From assembly GCA_027016475.1 (NCBI GenBank), contig JALUTL010000225.1, forward strand, positions 1 through 11,763: DNA of 11,763 nt. Reading direction: 5' to 3'. Of the stretch, positions 1 through 6,943 are shown in pieces (positions within the stretch are counted from its first letter, which is position 1; the number at the start of each line of letters is the position of its first letter). A model generated the notes under the pieces. That model made no database searches, had not been told where the DNA came from, and worked only from the letters and a program-made list of their open reading frames with translations. This stretch comes from Candidatus Heimdallarchaeota archaeon. GTDB lineage: Archaea; Asgardarchaeota; Heimdallarchaeia; Heimdallarchaeales; Kariarchaeaceae. The translations under genes and the position numbers were made by a program.

Positions 1-630
1 GATTGCTGCCAAAGCAACTGGATCACCTTTGATGTATTGGACAATTTTTAAAGTTGATTCATTGTATTTCTACCTAAATTATCTTCATATAGCTAATTGT
101 CACCATTTTGTATTTTATCTCCTTTTACGGGAGAAAGAGGCAAAATAAATAGTAATATCATGTAAATACCTAATCTCTTCAATGCTATCCCCTGACATTA
201 GGTAATGCTCCAAGTTTATCGATATTTTTCTTTTTGGATGGAAAGATTTGATCGAATCAGGCTGACAATATCAGACAATTTCATTTTGATCAAACGAACT
301 TTGAAACGGAAAGCTATTGGCGGACAATGTTGTCAGTTCCTTGCAGTTTGCAAGAATCTTTTTTGCCTTATTCTTGAACTTCTGGAACTTTGCTCTTTAA
401 GGATTTGTCAATTGAATAATTTGTTCTTCACCAATAAAAATCTGATTTGTTTGACAAAAAGCATTTCTTAGACCAGTATGTCGCTCAAACTCACTCCATA
501 ATCACATTTGACCGATTGGAATTTCTGAACCAAGATTGTCCATAAAAGTGCCGACACTGTTTCCGTATGTCTTTTAAAGATTTTGAGCCTGTAGCGATAT
601 TTTTTTGCTAGGTTAGCTACAAATATCAGA
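1..630. other. Gene-poor left flank, no convincing gene
   Basis: This 630-base stretch is AT-rich and has no gene I can support. An 88-codon reading frame at 205-471 (+) has a Leu/Cys/Phe-rich composition, no recognisable motif and no ribosome binding site, and looks accidental. Bases 1-60 read on the minus strand give a plausible peptide (Glu-Ser-Thr-Leu-Lys-Ile-Val-Gln-Tyr-Ile-Lys-Gly-Asp-Pro and on), but an in-frame stop lies just upstream with no ATG or GTG between, so a gene start there is unproven. A gene end on the plus strand at about base 51 is equally possible. A weak TTTTAAAG element near 572-579 could serve the gene at 631. I saw no tRNA, repeat array or strong hairpin. Confidence 0.5.
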
Positions 631-1152
631 ATGTGCCATTTTGTTGATGTGTACTCGTATGACACTATTCTGGAGTCAAAAGAGGCCCGTTTGGGGCGGT
701 TGCGGGAGATAGTGGGCAATCTATCTGAGGGTGAGCTGAATCAGCAGGTCTACAGGAACAAGAGAACGATAGCGGAAATTGTGATGCATGTCGTGCAGAT
801 AGATACCTCTCCCTTCATTTTTTGGCGGATGGTGTTTGGCATTTTGAACATGAGGACGGGCATCTATAGGAAGATCAAAAGCAAGGATATTTTTGCCCGT
901 GACTACCGATGGAACCTGACGCGCGGCTCTCCTCGGAATCCGCGGTATATTTCCAAAGATACATTGCTTCGTGGGCTGGACAAGGTTGAACGGTCATTGT
1001 CGATGCCGAAAAGTGCCTTGGCTGCACATTTGGTTTCTGAACGGCATGCCAATTCGCATCTGCGGCAGGTTGAACATTTGTACGGTCGATTGTGCGGTCT
1101 TATGGAGATCCGCTATGCGAAATCAATCAAGATGTTTCCGCAGGTTGCTTAG
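631..1152 (+). CDS. DinB/YfiT-like four-helix metal-binding protein
   Basis: This 173-residue protein looks like a member of the DinB/YfiT superfamily: four-helix bundles that usually bind a divalent metal through three histidines and often act as thiol-dependent transferases or hydrolases. Residues 15-56 form an early helix pair with a His at 53. Near the C-terminus, His139-x3-His143-x2-Gln146-x2-His149 matches the late-helix HxxxHxxQ pattern of the family, so His53, His139 and His143 are candidate ligands. The middle (60-110) is rich in Arg and aromatic residues and is not recognised. ATG 631 is the first start, but GTG 649 would also keep the fold. The stop overlaps the stop of the convergent LysE-family gene. 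The family call rests on the His pattern and length; substrate and role are unknown. Confidence 0.55.
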   Translation: MCHFVDVYSYDTILESKEARLGRLREIVGNLSEGELNQQVYRNKRTIAEIVMHVVQIDTSPFIFWRMVFGILNMRTGIYRKIKSKDIFARDYRWNLTRGSPRNPRYISKDTLLRGLDKVERSLSMPKSALAAHLVSERHANSHLRQVEHLYGRLCGLMEIRYAKSIKMFPQVA

Positions 1153-1814
1153 ATGAAGATTCTGACTGCCTCGTAGAGGACGCGGAGTGCAAACAGGAGG
1201 ATGAGTCCTGCTGATGCCTTTGTGACAATTGTGACAAATTTTTTGGATGCATATGCATTAGAAGTGGCAAGGATTAAGGAAAACAGGAGTACCCATGCGA
1301 AGATTCCGGAGAGGAACATTCCTGCTGCGAGTGCTTTGTCCCAAATGGTTGCAAGCGGGATGTCCAGACTGAGGACGAACGGGCCGAAACTGATCCACCA
1401 AAGGTAGCTCCATGGTGATGTAGTGACAAGGATGAACCCTATCAGATATTGTCTGATGATTGGCAAATTTGCATTTTCTGCATCAATCGGATTTTGGCCG
1501 AATTCGACATCATGCGGATTGCTTCTAAGTGCTGAGACGCCTATGAATCCGAGGATTGATGCGTTCAGCATGAAGAGGGTGAATTTTACCCAATCATTTT
1601 CAATTAGGTTCTGAAGGATTTCTGTTCCGATGAAGAAGACAGAGATGGCAATGACAAAATCAGCGGACATTGCTCCGATTCCTGTCATCATGCTGAAAAT
1701 GAACCCTCTGGATTTTTGGAAGGCCTGCTTGATGATTTCCATGTTGACAGGTCCCAATGGTGCGGCGAGGGAGAATCCGAGGACTGCCAGTTGTACAGCT
1801 GTGAGAAAGTTCAC
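1149..1814 (-). CDS. LysE/RhtB-family amino-acid exporter-like membrane protein
   Basis: This is a polytopic membrane protein of the LysE/RhtB translocator superfamily, which exports amino acids or related small solutes at the cytoplasmic membrane. From the chosen start it has 221 residues, close to the usual 200-220. The N-terminal helix carries the family signature Pro-Leu-Gly-Pro-Val-Asn-Met at 19-25, and a second helix pair has a Thr-Ser-Pro-Trp turn near 132-135. About six hydrophobic segments can be seen: 4-22, 36-62, 72-96, 118-150, 160-183 and 195-220. The frame stays open to a GTG at 1907, but those 31 extra residues are polar and unlike the family. The minus-strand TATA element at 1918-1925 would start transcription near 1895, downstream of 1907. 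GTG 1814 is therefore preferred, although no ribosome binding site is seen. The substrate cannot be told from sequence. Confidence 0.72.
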   Translation of the reverse strand: MNFLTAVQLAVLGFSLAAPLGPVNMEIIKQAFQKSRGFIFSMMTGIGAMSADFVIAISVFFIGTEILQNLIENDWVKFTLFMLNASILGFIGVSALRSNPHDVEFGQNPIDAENANLPIIRQYLIGFILVTTSPWSYLWWISFGPFVLSLDIPLATIWDKALAAGMFLSGIFAWVLLFSLILATSNAYASKKFVTIVTKASAGLILLFALRVLYEAVRIFI

Positions 1815-1916
1815 AGGAATGTGTGCGAGCTGATGGTTAGAAAATTGTTTGGGAAGGGATGAAGGAAAAACGTTGAAGTGTAAAGAGAGGGATTGACAAC
1901 AAAACACTCAAGGGGT

Positions 1917-1926
1917 GTATATAAAT
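1917..1926. promoter_or_regulatory. TATA element in a divergent spacer, usable in both directions
   Basis: The core TATATAAA (+, 1918-1925) reads TTTATATA on the minus strand, the archaeal box A consensus. It is the only good TATA element between the minus-strand exporter and the plus-strand helical protein. Starts would fall about 25 bases away on either side, near 1945 (+) and 1895 (-). Direction depends on the flanking BRE, which I cannot assign. Confidence 0.5.
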
Positions 1927-1983
1927 GAGGGTCTGCATTGATCATTTTAAAAATCCAGAAAGCAGTTGGGCTTAGGGAAAGAA

Positions 1984-3663
1984 ATGGTACACCGACTTCC
2001 GAATCCTATCCGATTGTTTTCAGAATTGAGGGACGAATTTTTCATTGATGTCCTGGAACAGCTTGAGGTTCCGATGAATCTGTTTTCTGATATCCGTGAC
2101 AGTCAGTTGCCCCAACTGATGTACATTGTTGAAGCGGCTCAGGTCAAGGAGAAAAGGGGTCAAGAGAAGGCAGATGGGAAATCAGTTTTCGATCAGATGA
2201 GCCTGAGTGCATTTGTACCTCGATTTATCCTTTATCAGGGACTGCTGCGTCTTCTGACGGAGGATAAGGTGTCCGAAATTGTGGAGAAGTTCCGTTCCAG
2301 CGAGCATGTCAAGGCCATGGATGACCTGAAACGTACGGCCAAGGACTGGTTGAACGAGATTCCTGAGGAAAAATTGGAGCAGAGCTATTTTCATATTGTA
2401 GACATGCTGTTTGAGGTGTTTTTGGGGCCGATTACTGGCGAAAGTGTTCAGGATGCCATAATGGAGAAACTCAAGGAGTTGGACAGTTCCTTTGCCAACA
2501 CGGTCGAAACGTACCTTGATCTGGAGGTTTATGCTTCACTGAAGGACAACACATGGCTCAAAGGCGAACGGGGAGAGAAACTGATTCCTTTGAAGGGGCA
2601 GGAACTGAAGGAGGGAGAAAAGCCCAAGACCCGTCCATTGACCCGTTCACAGTTCAGAGGCATAGTCAACTACCTATATTCACTGTTTTTGGAACTGGCC
2701 AAGTTCATTGAAAACCCGGTGCTTCCGAAGAAAATAAAGAAAGAAGGGGAGGACAGTGAAAGCTCCGAAGAGGAGGAAGTGGTTTTTGAATTGGATGAAT
2801 CCACCACTCAGGCTGTTGAACGGATGGTCTATGCATTGCTGTTGGACATGCTGCTGTATCAGCCGTATCCTGACAAGCAACGGTATCCTGTTGTAAGTTT
2901 TTATCTAAGGAAGCTGGGTCAATTTGTCAAGGGTGTTCCAGATTCATTTTGGGATCTTCTCATCCAAACCTACCAGATGTTCAGTCATGGGATTGCGATT
3001 CAGACACCTCCGTACCGTGCAATGGAAAACAGCTACCGACGGTTGGCGAGCTCATTCTGGAACTCCATTATACAATCCTTGATGGACAATAAGCTTGAGA
3101 GTCAGAGAATAGTTGCTGCCCATTGGATTCAGATTTTGGTCAGCAAAACAATTCTTGACCAATTGGCCCAGGATCCCCGAGAGGTTGATCCGCTGAAGCG
3201 TACCTTGAGCCGGCTGGAAAACCTTTATTGGACATATGGCCGAAGGTTTTTGGAAAGTGAAATGACGACATCATTCCATTTGTGGTCCAATGTTGCCTAT
3301 ATCAGCACTATAGACCTCCGTAATGCGAAAGCGGCCTATTCCACTTATCTGATGTTGGAGCCTCTTGTGTCCCTCTGTGAAGCGGATGGTGAAAAATTTG
3401 ATGCATCACATGCTGACTTGATGAACCTGTACAAACGGATGGTGACCATCGGCTTGCAGAGCAATTCCATTGAAATCAAGGAAAAGATGACTGTAGTTGT
3501 GGAAAAATATGAGAAGACATTGACCGTGCTGAAAGAGGAGGATCCTGAGTTTCCTGATTTGGAATTTGAGGAGAGATTCTTTGCGTCATTGAAGGACGCA
3601 GTCAATTCCATGGAAATCGTTGAGGAAGAGGAACCAAGACGTCGGCGTAGGGCGAGAAGGTAG
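1984..3663 (+). CDS. Large helical protein of unknown function
   Basis: I do not recognise this 559-residue protein. It has no signal peptide, no membrane segment and no nucleotide-binding or metal motif. Composition and hydrophobic periodicity suggest an almost wholly alpha-helical soluble protein in two halves: residues 1-245, and 272-540. They are joined by an acidic Ser/Glu-rich linker at about 254-272 that follows a Lys-rich patch (249-253). The C-terminal tail is charge-blocked, with four Glu followed by Pro and eight residues that are all Arg except one Ala, which could bind nucleic acid or an acidic partner (inference). The second half is rich in Trp and Tyr and could form helical repeats. 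ATG 1984 is preferred over an in-frame TTG at 1966. A TATA element lies about 60 bases upstream. Codon use resembles its neighbours, so recent transfer is not indicated. Confidence 0.75.
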   Translation: MVHRLPNPIRLFSELRDEFFIDVLEQLEVPMNLFSDIRDSQLPQLMYIVEAAQVKEKRGQEKADGKSVFDQMSLSAFVPRFILYQGLLRLLTEDKVSEIVEKFRSSEHVKAMDDLKRTAKDWLNEIPEEKLEQSYFHIVDMLFEVFLGPITGESVQDAIMEKLKELDSSFANTVETYLDLEVYASLKDNTWLKGERGEKLIPLKGQELKEGEKPKTRPLTRSQFRGIVNYLYSLFLELAKFIENPVLPKKIKKEGEDSESSEEEEVVFELDESTTQAVERMVYALLLDMLLYQPYPDKQRYPVVSFYLRKLGQFVKGVPDSFWDLLIQTYQMFSHGIAIQTPPYRAMENSYRRLASSFWNSIIQSLMDNKLESQRIVAAHWIQILVSKTILDQLAQDPREVDPLKRTLSRLENLYWTYGRRFLESEMTTSFHLWSNVAYISTIDLRNAKAAYSTYLMLEPLVSLCEADGEKFDASHADLMNLYKRMVTIGLQSNSIEIKEKMTVVVEKYEKTLTVLKEEDPEFPDLEFEERFFASLKDAVNSMEIVEEEEPRRRRRARR

Positions 3664-3760
3664 TCACCTATTTTATATTGATAAAACTGACTGACAAAAA
3701 GTGGAAATTCTTTGCCATTATCGTACAAAACGTTTTGAATGGAATCTATGAGATATCGTC

Positions 3761-5812
3761 ATGGTAGATTTCAATGTCTTCCGATCAATCGGATTTACAC
3801 TTTTGGTTTTGGTTTCATTATACTTTGTATTCCAGGCTTTGTACCAATTGTATCAACAGATGAGACGAGGCAAACCGAGTCCCGAACGGATGGGAAACTA
3901 TGGAGAACGTCTCAAATCGATTCTTGTGTATGTGTTCGGTCAAAAACGGTTGCTCAAACATCCGGCCGGCTTAGGTCACTTTGTAATCTTTTATGCATTC
4001 ATTGCCATCAATATAGTTGCAGCAGAAGTGTTCCTGCGGGCATATTTCCCCAACTTTTCATTGTCTTTTCTAGGAGCGGGGTATGATTTTATCCTGTGGC
4101 TGGAGGATTGGATGATTTTTGGAGTGCTTGTTGCACTTTCCTTGGGATTGGCGCGACGATACACGAATTCTGTCAGAATGGAAGGAAGCCGAGGTTTACG
4201 TAGAGATGCAATCATTATCATTTATGCAGTGGCAATCCATGCCATATTCTCTGTATTGCTTGAGGCGGTTGAACTGGCTTTGGGCAATCACCCTTGGATT
4301 GTTGATAGGGGTCATCAATTGGGTGACAATGCATTGGGTCCAACAGTGGCGATAGCATTTGCAAAGTGGTTTCTGAGCTTGAACGTGGATCTTGATGTAC
4401 TTGAGAATCTGCTTTGGTGGGGCCACTCCTTTTCCGTTTTCCTGTTTCTGATCTACATTTTCGGGACACAGATACGGGTTCCTCAATTCTATCCTTCCAA
4501 GCACTTTCATATTGTGTCTGCACCGTTCAATGTGTTTTTCAGAAACCTTAAGCCAAGTGGTAGACTTTCCGTGATTGACTTTGAAGATGAAAGTGTGGAG
4601 GAATACGGCGTTTCCAAAATTGAGGATTTTACATGGAAGCAGATGCTGGATCTGTACAGTTGTACCGGCTGTGGACGTTGCCAAGAGGTTTGTCCTGCCT
4701 ATATCAGCGGGCAGCCTTTGTCCCCCAAATCACTGATCTTGGATTTGCGAGAAAACTTGCTGGAAGTGGCCACTTTTGTCCACAACCATCCTGGGGAGGA
4801 GCCGCACTACAAACATTTGGCAGGAGAGGTTATCCCGAAGGAGACGATATGGGCTTGTACGACCTGTAATGCCTGTCAGACTGCCTGTCCGTTGTTTATA
4901 GAGCACATCGACAAGATCATTGACATGCGGCGTGAGCAAACCATGATGCAAAGTGAGTTTCCAGCAGGTCTTGACAAAATGTTCACAAATGTTGAGAGAA
5001 ACTCGAACCCATGGGGGGTGTCTAAATCAGACAGAGATCTTTGGGCTGAAGGGTTGGGTGTCAAGACAATGAAGGAACATCCCGATGCTGATCTTCTGTT
5101 TTGGGTTGGGTGTGCTGGCTCGTTTGATGAACGGGCAAAGAAGGTATCGACCGCATTGGTAAAAATTCTTCAGGCGGCAGGTATTGACTTTGCAATCTTG
5201 GGCAAAGAAGAAAAATGCACCGGTGATCCTGTCAGACGGTTGGGCAATGAGTTTTTGGCACAGGAACTAATTACGGAAAACGTCCAATTGTTGAACTCGT
5301 ACAATGTGAAGGAAATTATTACGTTTTGTCCTCACTGCTTCAACACGCTTGCAAATGAATTCCCTGATTTCGGTGGTGTCTACCGTGTCATTCATGCAAC
5401 GGATTATATTGCCAAGCTTTTGAGAACAGGACAGTTGCCATTGAAAAAAGGAGATCCAATTACCTTGACATACCATGATTCATGCTATTTGGGGCGGCAC
5501 AACGGCATTTATAGTTCTCCCCGTGAAATCATTCAGTTCTTGGACGGTGTGGAGTTTAAGGAGATGAGCATGAGCAAAGAGGTTGCCATGTGTTGTGGTG
5601 CTGGAGGAGGCCGCATGTGGTTTGAACAGGATGTTGGCGGTGAGCAGATCAACAGAAACCGTGTGGCAATGGCTGCAGAGACTGGTGCAGAATATCTTGG
5701 GGTATCATGCCCGTTCTGTACTGCCATGCTTGAAGATGGGATAAAAAATACGGGTACAGATCTTAAAGTGATAGATTTGCTTGAATTGGTTGTTTCGCGA
5801 TTGGATGTCTAA
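3761..5812 (+). CDS. Membrane cytochrome b/Fe-S oxidoreductase, HdrD/DUF224 (EMO/FadF-like)
   Basis: This 683-residue fusion moves electrons between a soluble donor and the membrane quinone pool. Residues 1-240 form a NarI/DsrM-like cytochrome b domain with about five membrane helices (8-30, 68-92, 106-130, 148-174, 214-237). His67, His73, His160, His222 and the His248/His250 pair are candidate haem ligands. Two 4Fe-4S sites follow: Cys301/304/307/311 and Cys366/369/372/376. The C-terminal half has two CCG-type repeats. The second is canonical (Cys575, Cys-Cys-Gly at 611-613, CPFC at 650-653). The first has Cys451 and CPHC 523-526 but a single Cys486 in a Cys-Thr-Gly-Asp-Pro motif. This layout matches ETF:menaquinone oxidoreductases (FadF/EMO) and HdrD-like proteins. 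No ETF or acyl-CoA dehydrogenase gene is adjacent, so the partner is inferred. ATG 3761 is fixed by an in-frame stop at 3749. Confidence 0.85.
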   Translation: MVDFNVFRSIGFTLLVLVSLYFVFQALYQLYQQMRRGKPSPERMGNYGERLKSILVYVFGQKRLLKHPAGLGHFVIFYAFIAINIVAAEVFLRAYFPNFSLSFLGAGYDFILWLEDWMIFGVLVALSLGLARRYTNSVRMEGSRGLRRDAIIIIYAVAIHAIFSVLLEAVELALGNHPWIVDRGHQLGDNALGPTVAIAFAKWFLSLNVDLDVLENLLWWGHSFSVFLFLIYIFGTQIRVPQFYPSKHFHIVSAPFNVFFRNLKPSGRLSVIDFEDESVEEYGVSKIEDFTWKQMLDLYSCTGCGRCQEVCPAYISGQPLSPKSLILDLRENLLEVATFVHNHPGEEPHYKHLAGEVIPKETIWACTTCNACQTACPLFIEHIDKIIDMRREQTMMQSEFPAGLDKMFTNVERNSNPWGVSKSDRDLWAEGLGVKTMKEHPDADLLFWVGCAGSFDERAKKVSTALVKILQAAGIDFAILGKEEKCTGDPVRRLGNEFLAQELITENVQLLNSYNVKEIITFCPHCFNTLANEFPDFGGVYRVIHATDYIAKLLRTGQLPLKKGDPITLTYHDSCYLGRHNGIYSSPREIIQFLDGVEFKEMSMSKEVAMCCGAGGGRMWFEQDVGGEQINRNRVAMAAETGAEYLGVSCPFCTAMLEDGIKNTGTDLKVIDLLELVVSRLDV

Positions 5813-5859
5813 CAGAATCTATGACTACTCTTTTGACAATATAGCAGAATATTAATTAT

Positions 5860-6888
5860 ATGATTGAAATTGATGGAGATTCTTTTGAAGGCGGCGGATC
5901 AATTTTACGGGTAGCAGTTCCATTGGCTCTTGCATTAGGAGAGACAGTTCGAGTCTACAACATCAGAAAAAAAAGGAAGAAGCCAGGACTCAAACTGCAA
6001 CATTTGGTTGGACTTGAATTGATGCGTCAGATTGTCGACGGCAAACTGGAAGGAGGTGAGCTGGACAGCCAAGAAATTGTGCTCGTGCCCGGTTCATATC
6101 GTCCACGTGTCCATAAAATTCGAATTGGAACGGCCGGTGCCATAACTTTGGTTATTCAGTCGGTTCAAAACTATGTTGCAGCTAGCAAAAACACGGTGGA
6201 AGTTGAATTTGAAGGTGGTGGTACCCATACCAGTTTTTCTCCTACGTGGGAAGAGGCCCGTGATGTAACGGGATATTATTTCAGAAAATTTGGTATAGAG
6301 CTTCAGATGGAACTAACTAGGGCTGGCTTCTATCCGAAGGGAGGTGCGATGGGGCGATTCAAGATCCGGCATGTCGAGACCCCCACCAATCCTGTACGGT
6401 TGGAAAAAGAGCAGACATCCTCTCCTTCTCTTTCGATATATTCAATAGCAAGCAAGTCATTAAGATCTGCATCCGTAGCAGAACGACAGATGAAAGGCTT
6501 TCTTTCAAAACTTTCATCGTCTTCCCTGTATGGACTCCCGAGGGATGAGAATGTTGAATATGTGGATTCACATCCTGGAACTGCCTTCGTAGCTGTGTAT
6601 AAAGGAGCATATGTGAAAGGGTATAATGCCCTTGGTGCCAAAGGGAAGAGGGCTGAAACAGTAGGTGAAGAAGTTGCGTTGAAGCTTTTGAAAGACTGGA
6701 ATATTGATGCAATGGATGAACACACTGGAGACCAAATTCTTGTCCCCCTTGCTTTTGCTCCCTCTGGCAGTCTGGCAAAAATCTGGAATACAGGACACGT
6801 ACAGGCGAATCTTCATGTTATCAACAGATTTTTGCCTGATGCATTTAAAGTGGAGGGAAAGGAGTTTTTAATTGTCGAAAAGATTTGA
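5860..6888 (+). CDS. rtcA: RNA 3'-terminal phosphate cyclase
   Basis: RtcA uses ATP to convert an RNA 3'-phosphate to a 2',3'-cyclic phosphate through a covalent enzyme-AMP intermediate. At 342 residues the protein has normal family length. The N-terminal Gly-Gly-Gly-Ser-Ile-Leu-Arg block lies at 11-17, the Pro-Gly-Leu-x-x-Gln-His motif at 42-48, and the Phe-Tyr-Pro-Lys-Gly-Gly motif at 157-162. The catalytic histidine is in His288-Thr-Gly-Asp-Gln292, matching the HxxDQ motif that carries the adenylylated His. Its presence argues for an active cyclase and against the Rcl1-like ribosome-assembly branch, which lacks it. The gene starts 47 bases after the oxidoreductase on the same strand. A weak AATATAG element near 5839-5845 would give a nearly leaderless transcript. 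No RtcB ligase gene is nearby. Confidence 0.92.
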   Translation: MIEIDGDSFEGGGSILRVAVPLALALGETVRVYNIRKKRKKPGLKLQHLVGLELMRQIVDGKLEGGELDSQEIVLVPGSYRPRVHKIRIGTAGAITLVIQSVQNYVAASKNTVEVEFEGGGTHTSFSPTWEEARDVTGYYFRKFGIELQMELTRAGFYPKGGAMGRFKIRHVETPTNPVRLEKEQTSSPSLSIYSIASKSLRSASVAERQMKGFLSKLSSSSLYGLPRDENVEYVDSHPGTAFVAVYKGAYVKGYNALGAKGKRAETVGEEVALKLLKDWNIDAMDEHTGDQILVPLAFAPSGSLAKIWNTGHVQANLHVINRFLPDAFKVEGKEFLIVEKI

Positions 6889-6913
6889 ATACACTTAATA
6901 ATAGAACATTAAG

Positions 6914-6920
6914 TTTATAA
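6914..6920 (+). promoter_or_regulatory. TATA element of proS
   Basis: TTTATAA lies 24-30 bases before the ATG at 6944, so transcription should begin around 6940 and the proS message should be nearly leaderless. This agrees with the absence of a ribosome binding site, and favours ATG 6944 over the in-frame TTG at 6938. Confidence 0.55.
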
Positions 6921-6943
6921 TTTTTGTACTTTATTGGTTGATA

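Noticed and set aside
205..471. 88-codon plus-strand frame in the left flank
   Set aside because: Composition is biased to Leu, Cys and Phe as in translated AT-rich noncoding DNA. It has no motif, no ribosome binding site and no clear promoter at the right distance.
468..719. 83-codon minus-strand frame overlapping the DinB-like gene
   Set aside because: It is antisense to the start of a better supported gene and shows no family pattern.
1815..1907. N-terminal extension of the LysE-like protein from GTG 1907
   Set aside because: The 31 residues are polar, unlike the family's immediate first helix, and would lie at or upstream of the transcript start predicted from the TATA box.
3345..3728. 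127-codon minus-strand frame at the end of the helical-protein gene
   Set aside because: It is Ser-rich antisense of Glu/Lys-rich coding sequence, with no motif or start signal.
4196..4684. 162-codon minus-strand frame inside the oxidoreductase gene
   Set aside because: It is antisense to the membrane domain and first Fe-S site of a clear gene, with no recognisable domain.
5944..5955. tRNA B-box-like GTTCGAGTC
   Set aside because: It lies within rtcA coding sequence, and no acceptor stem or A box can be formed around it.
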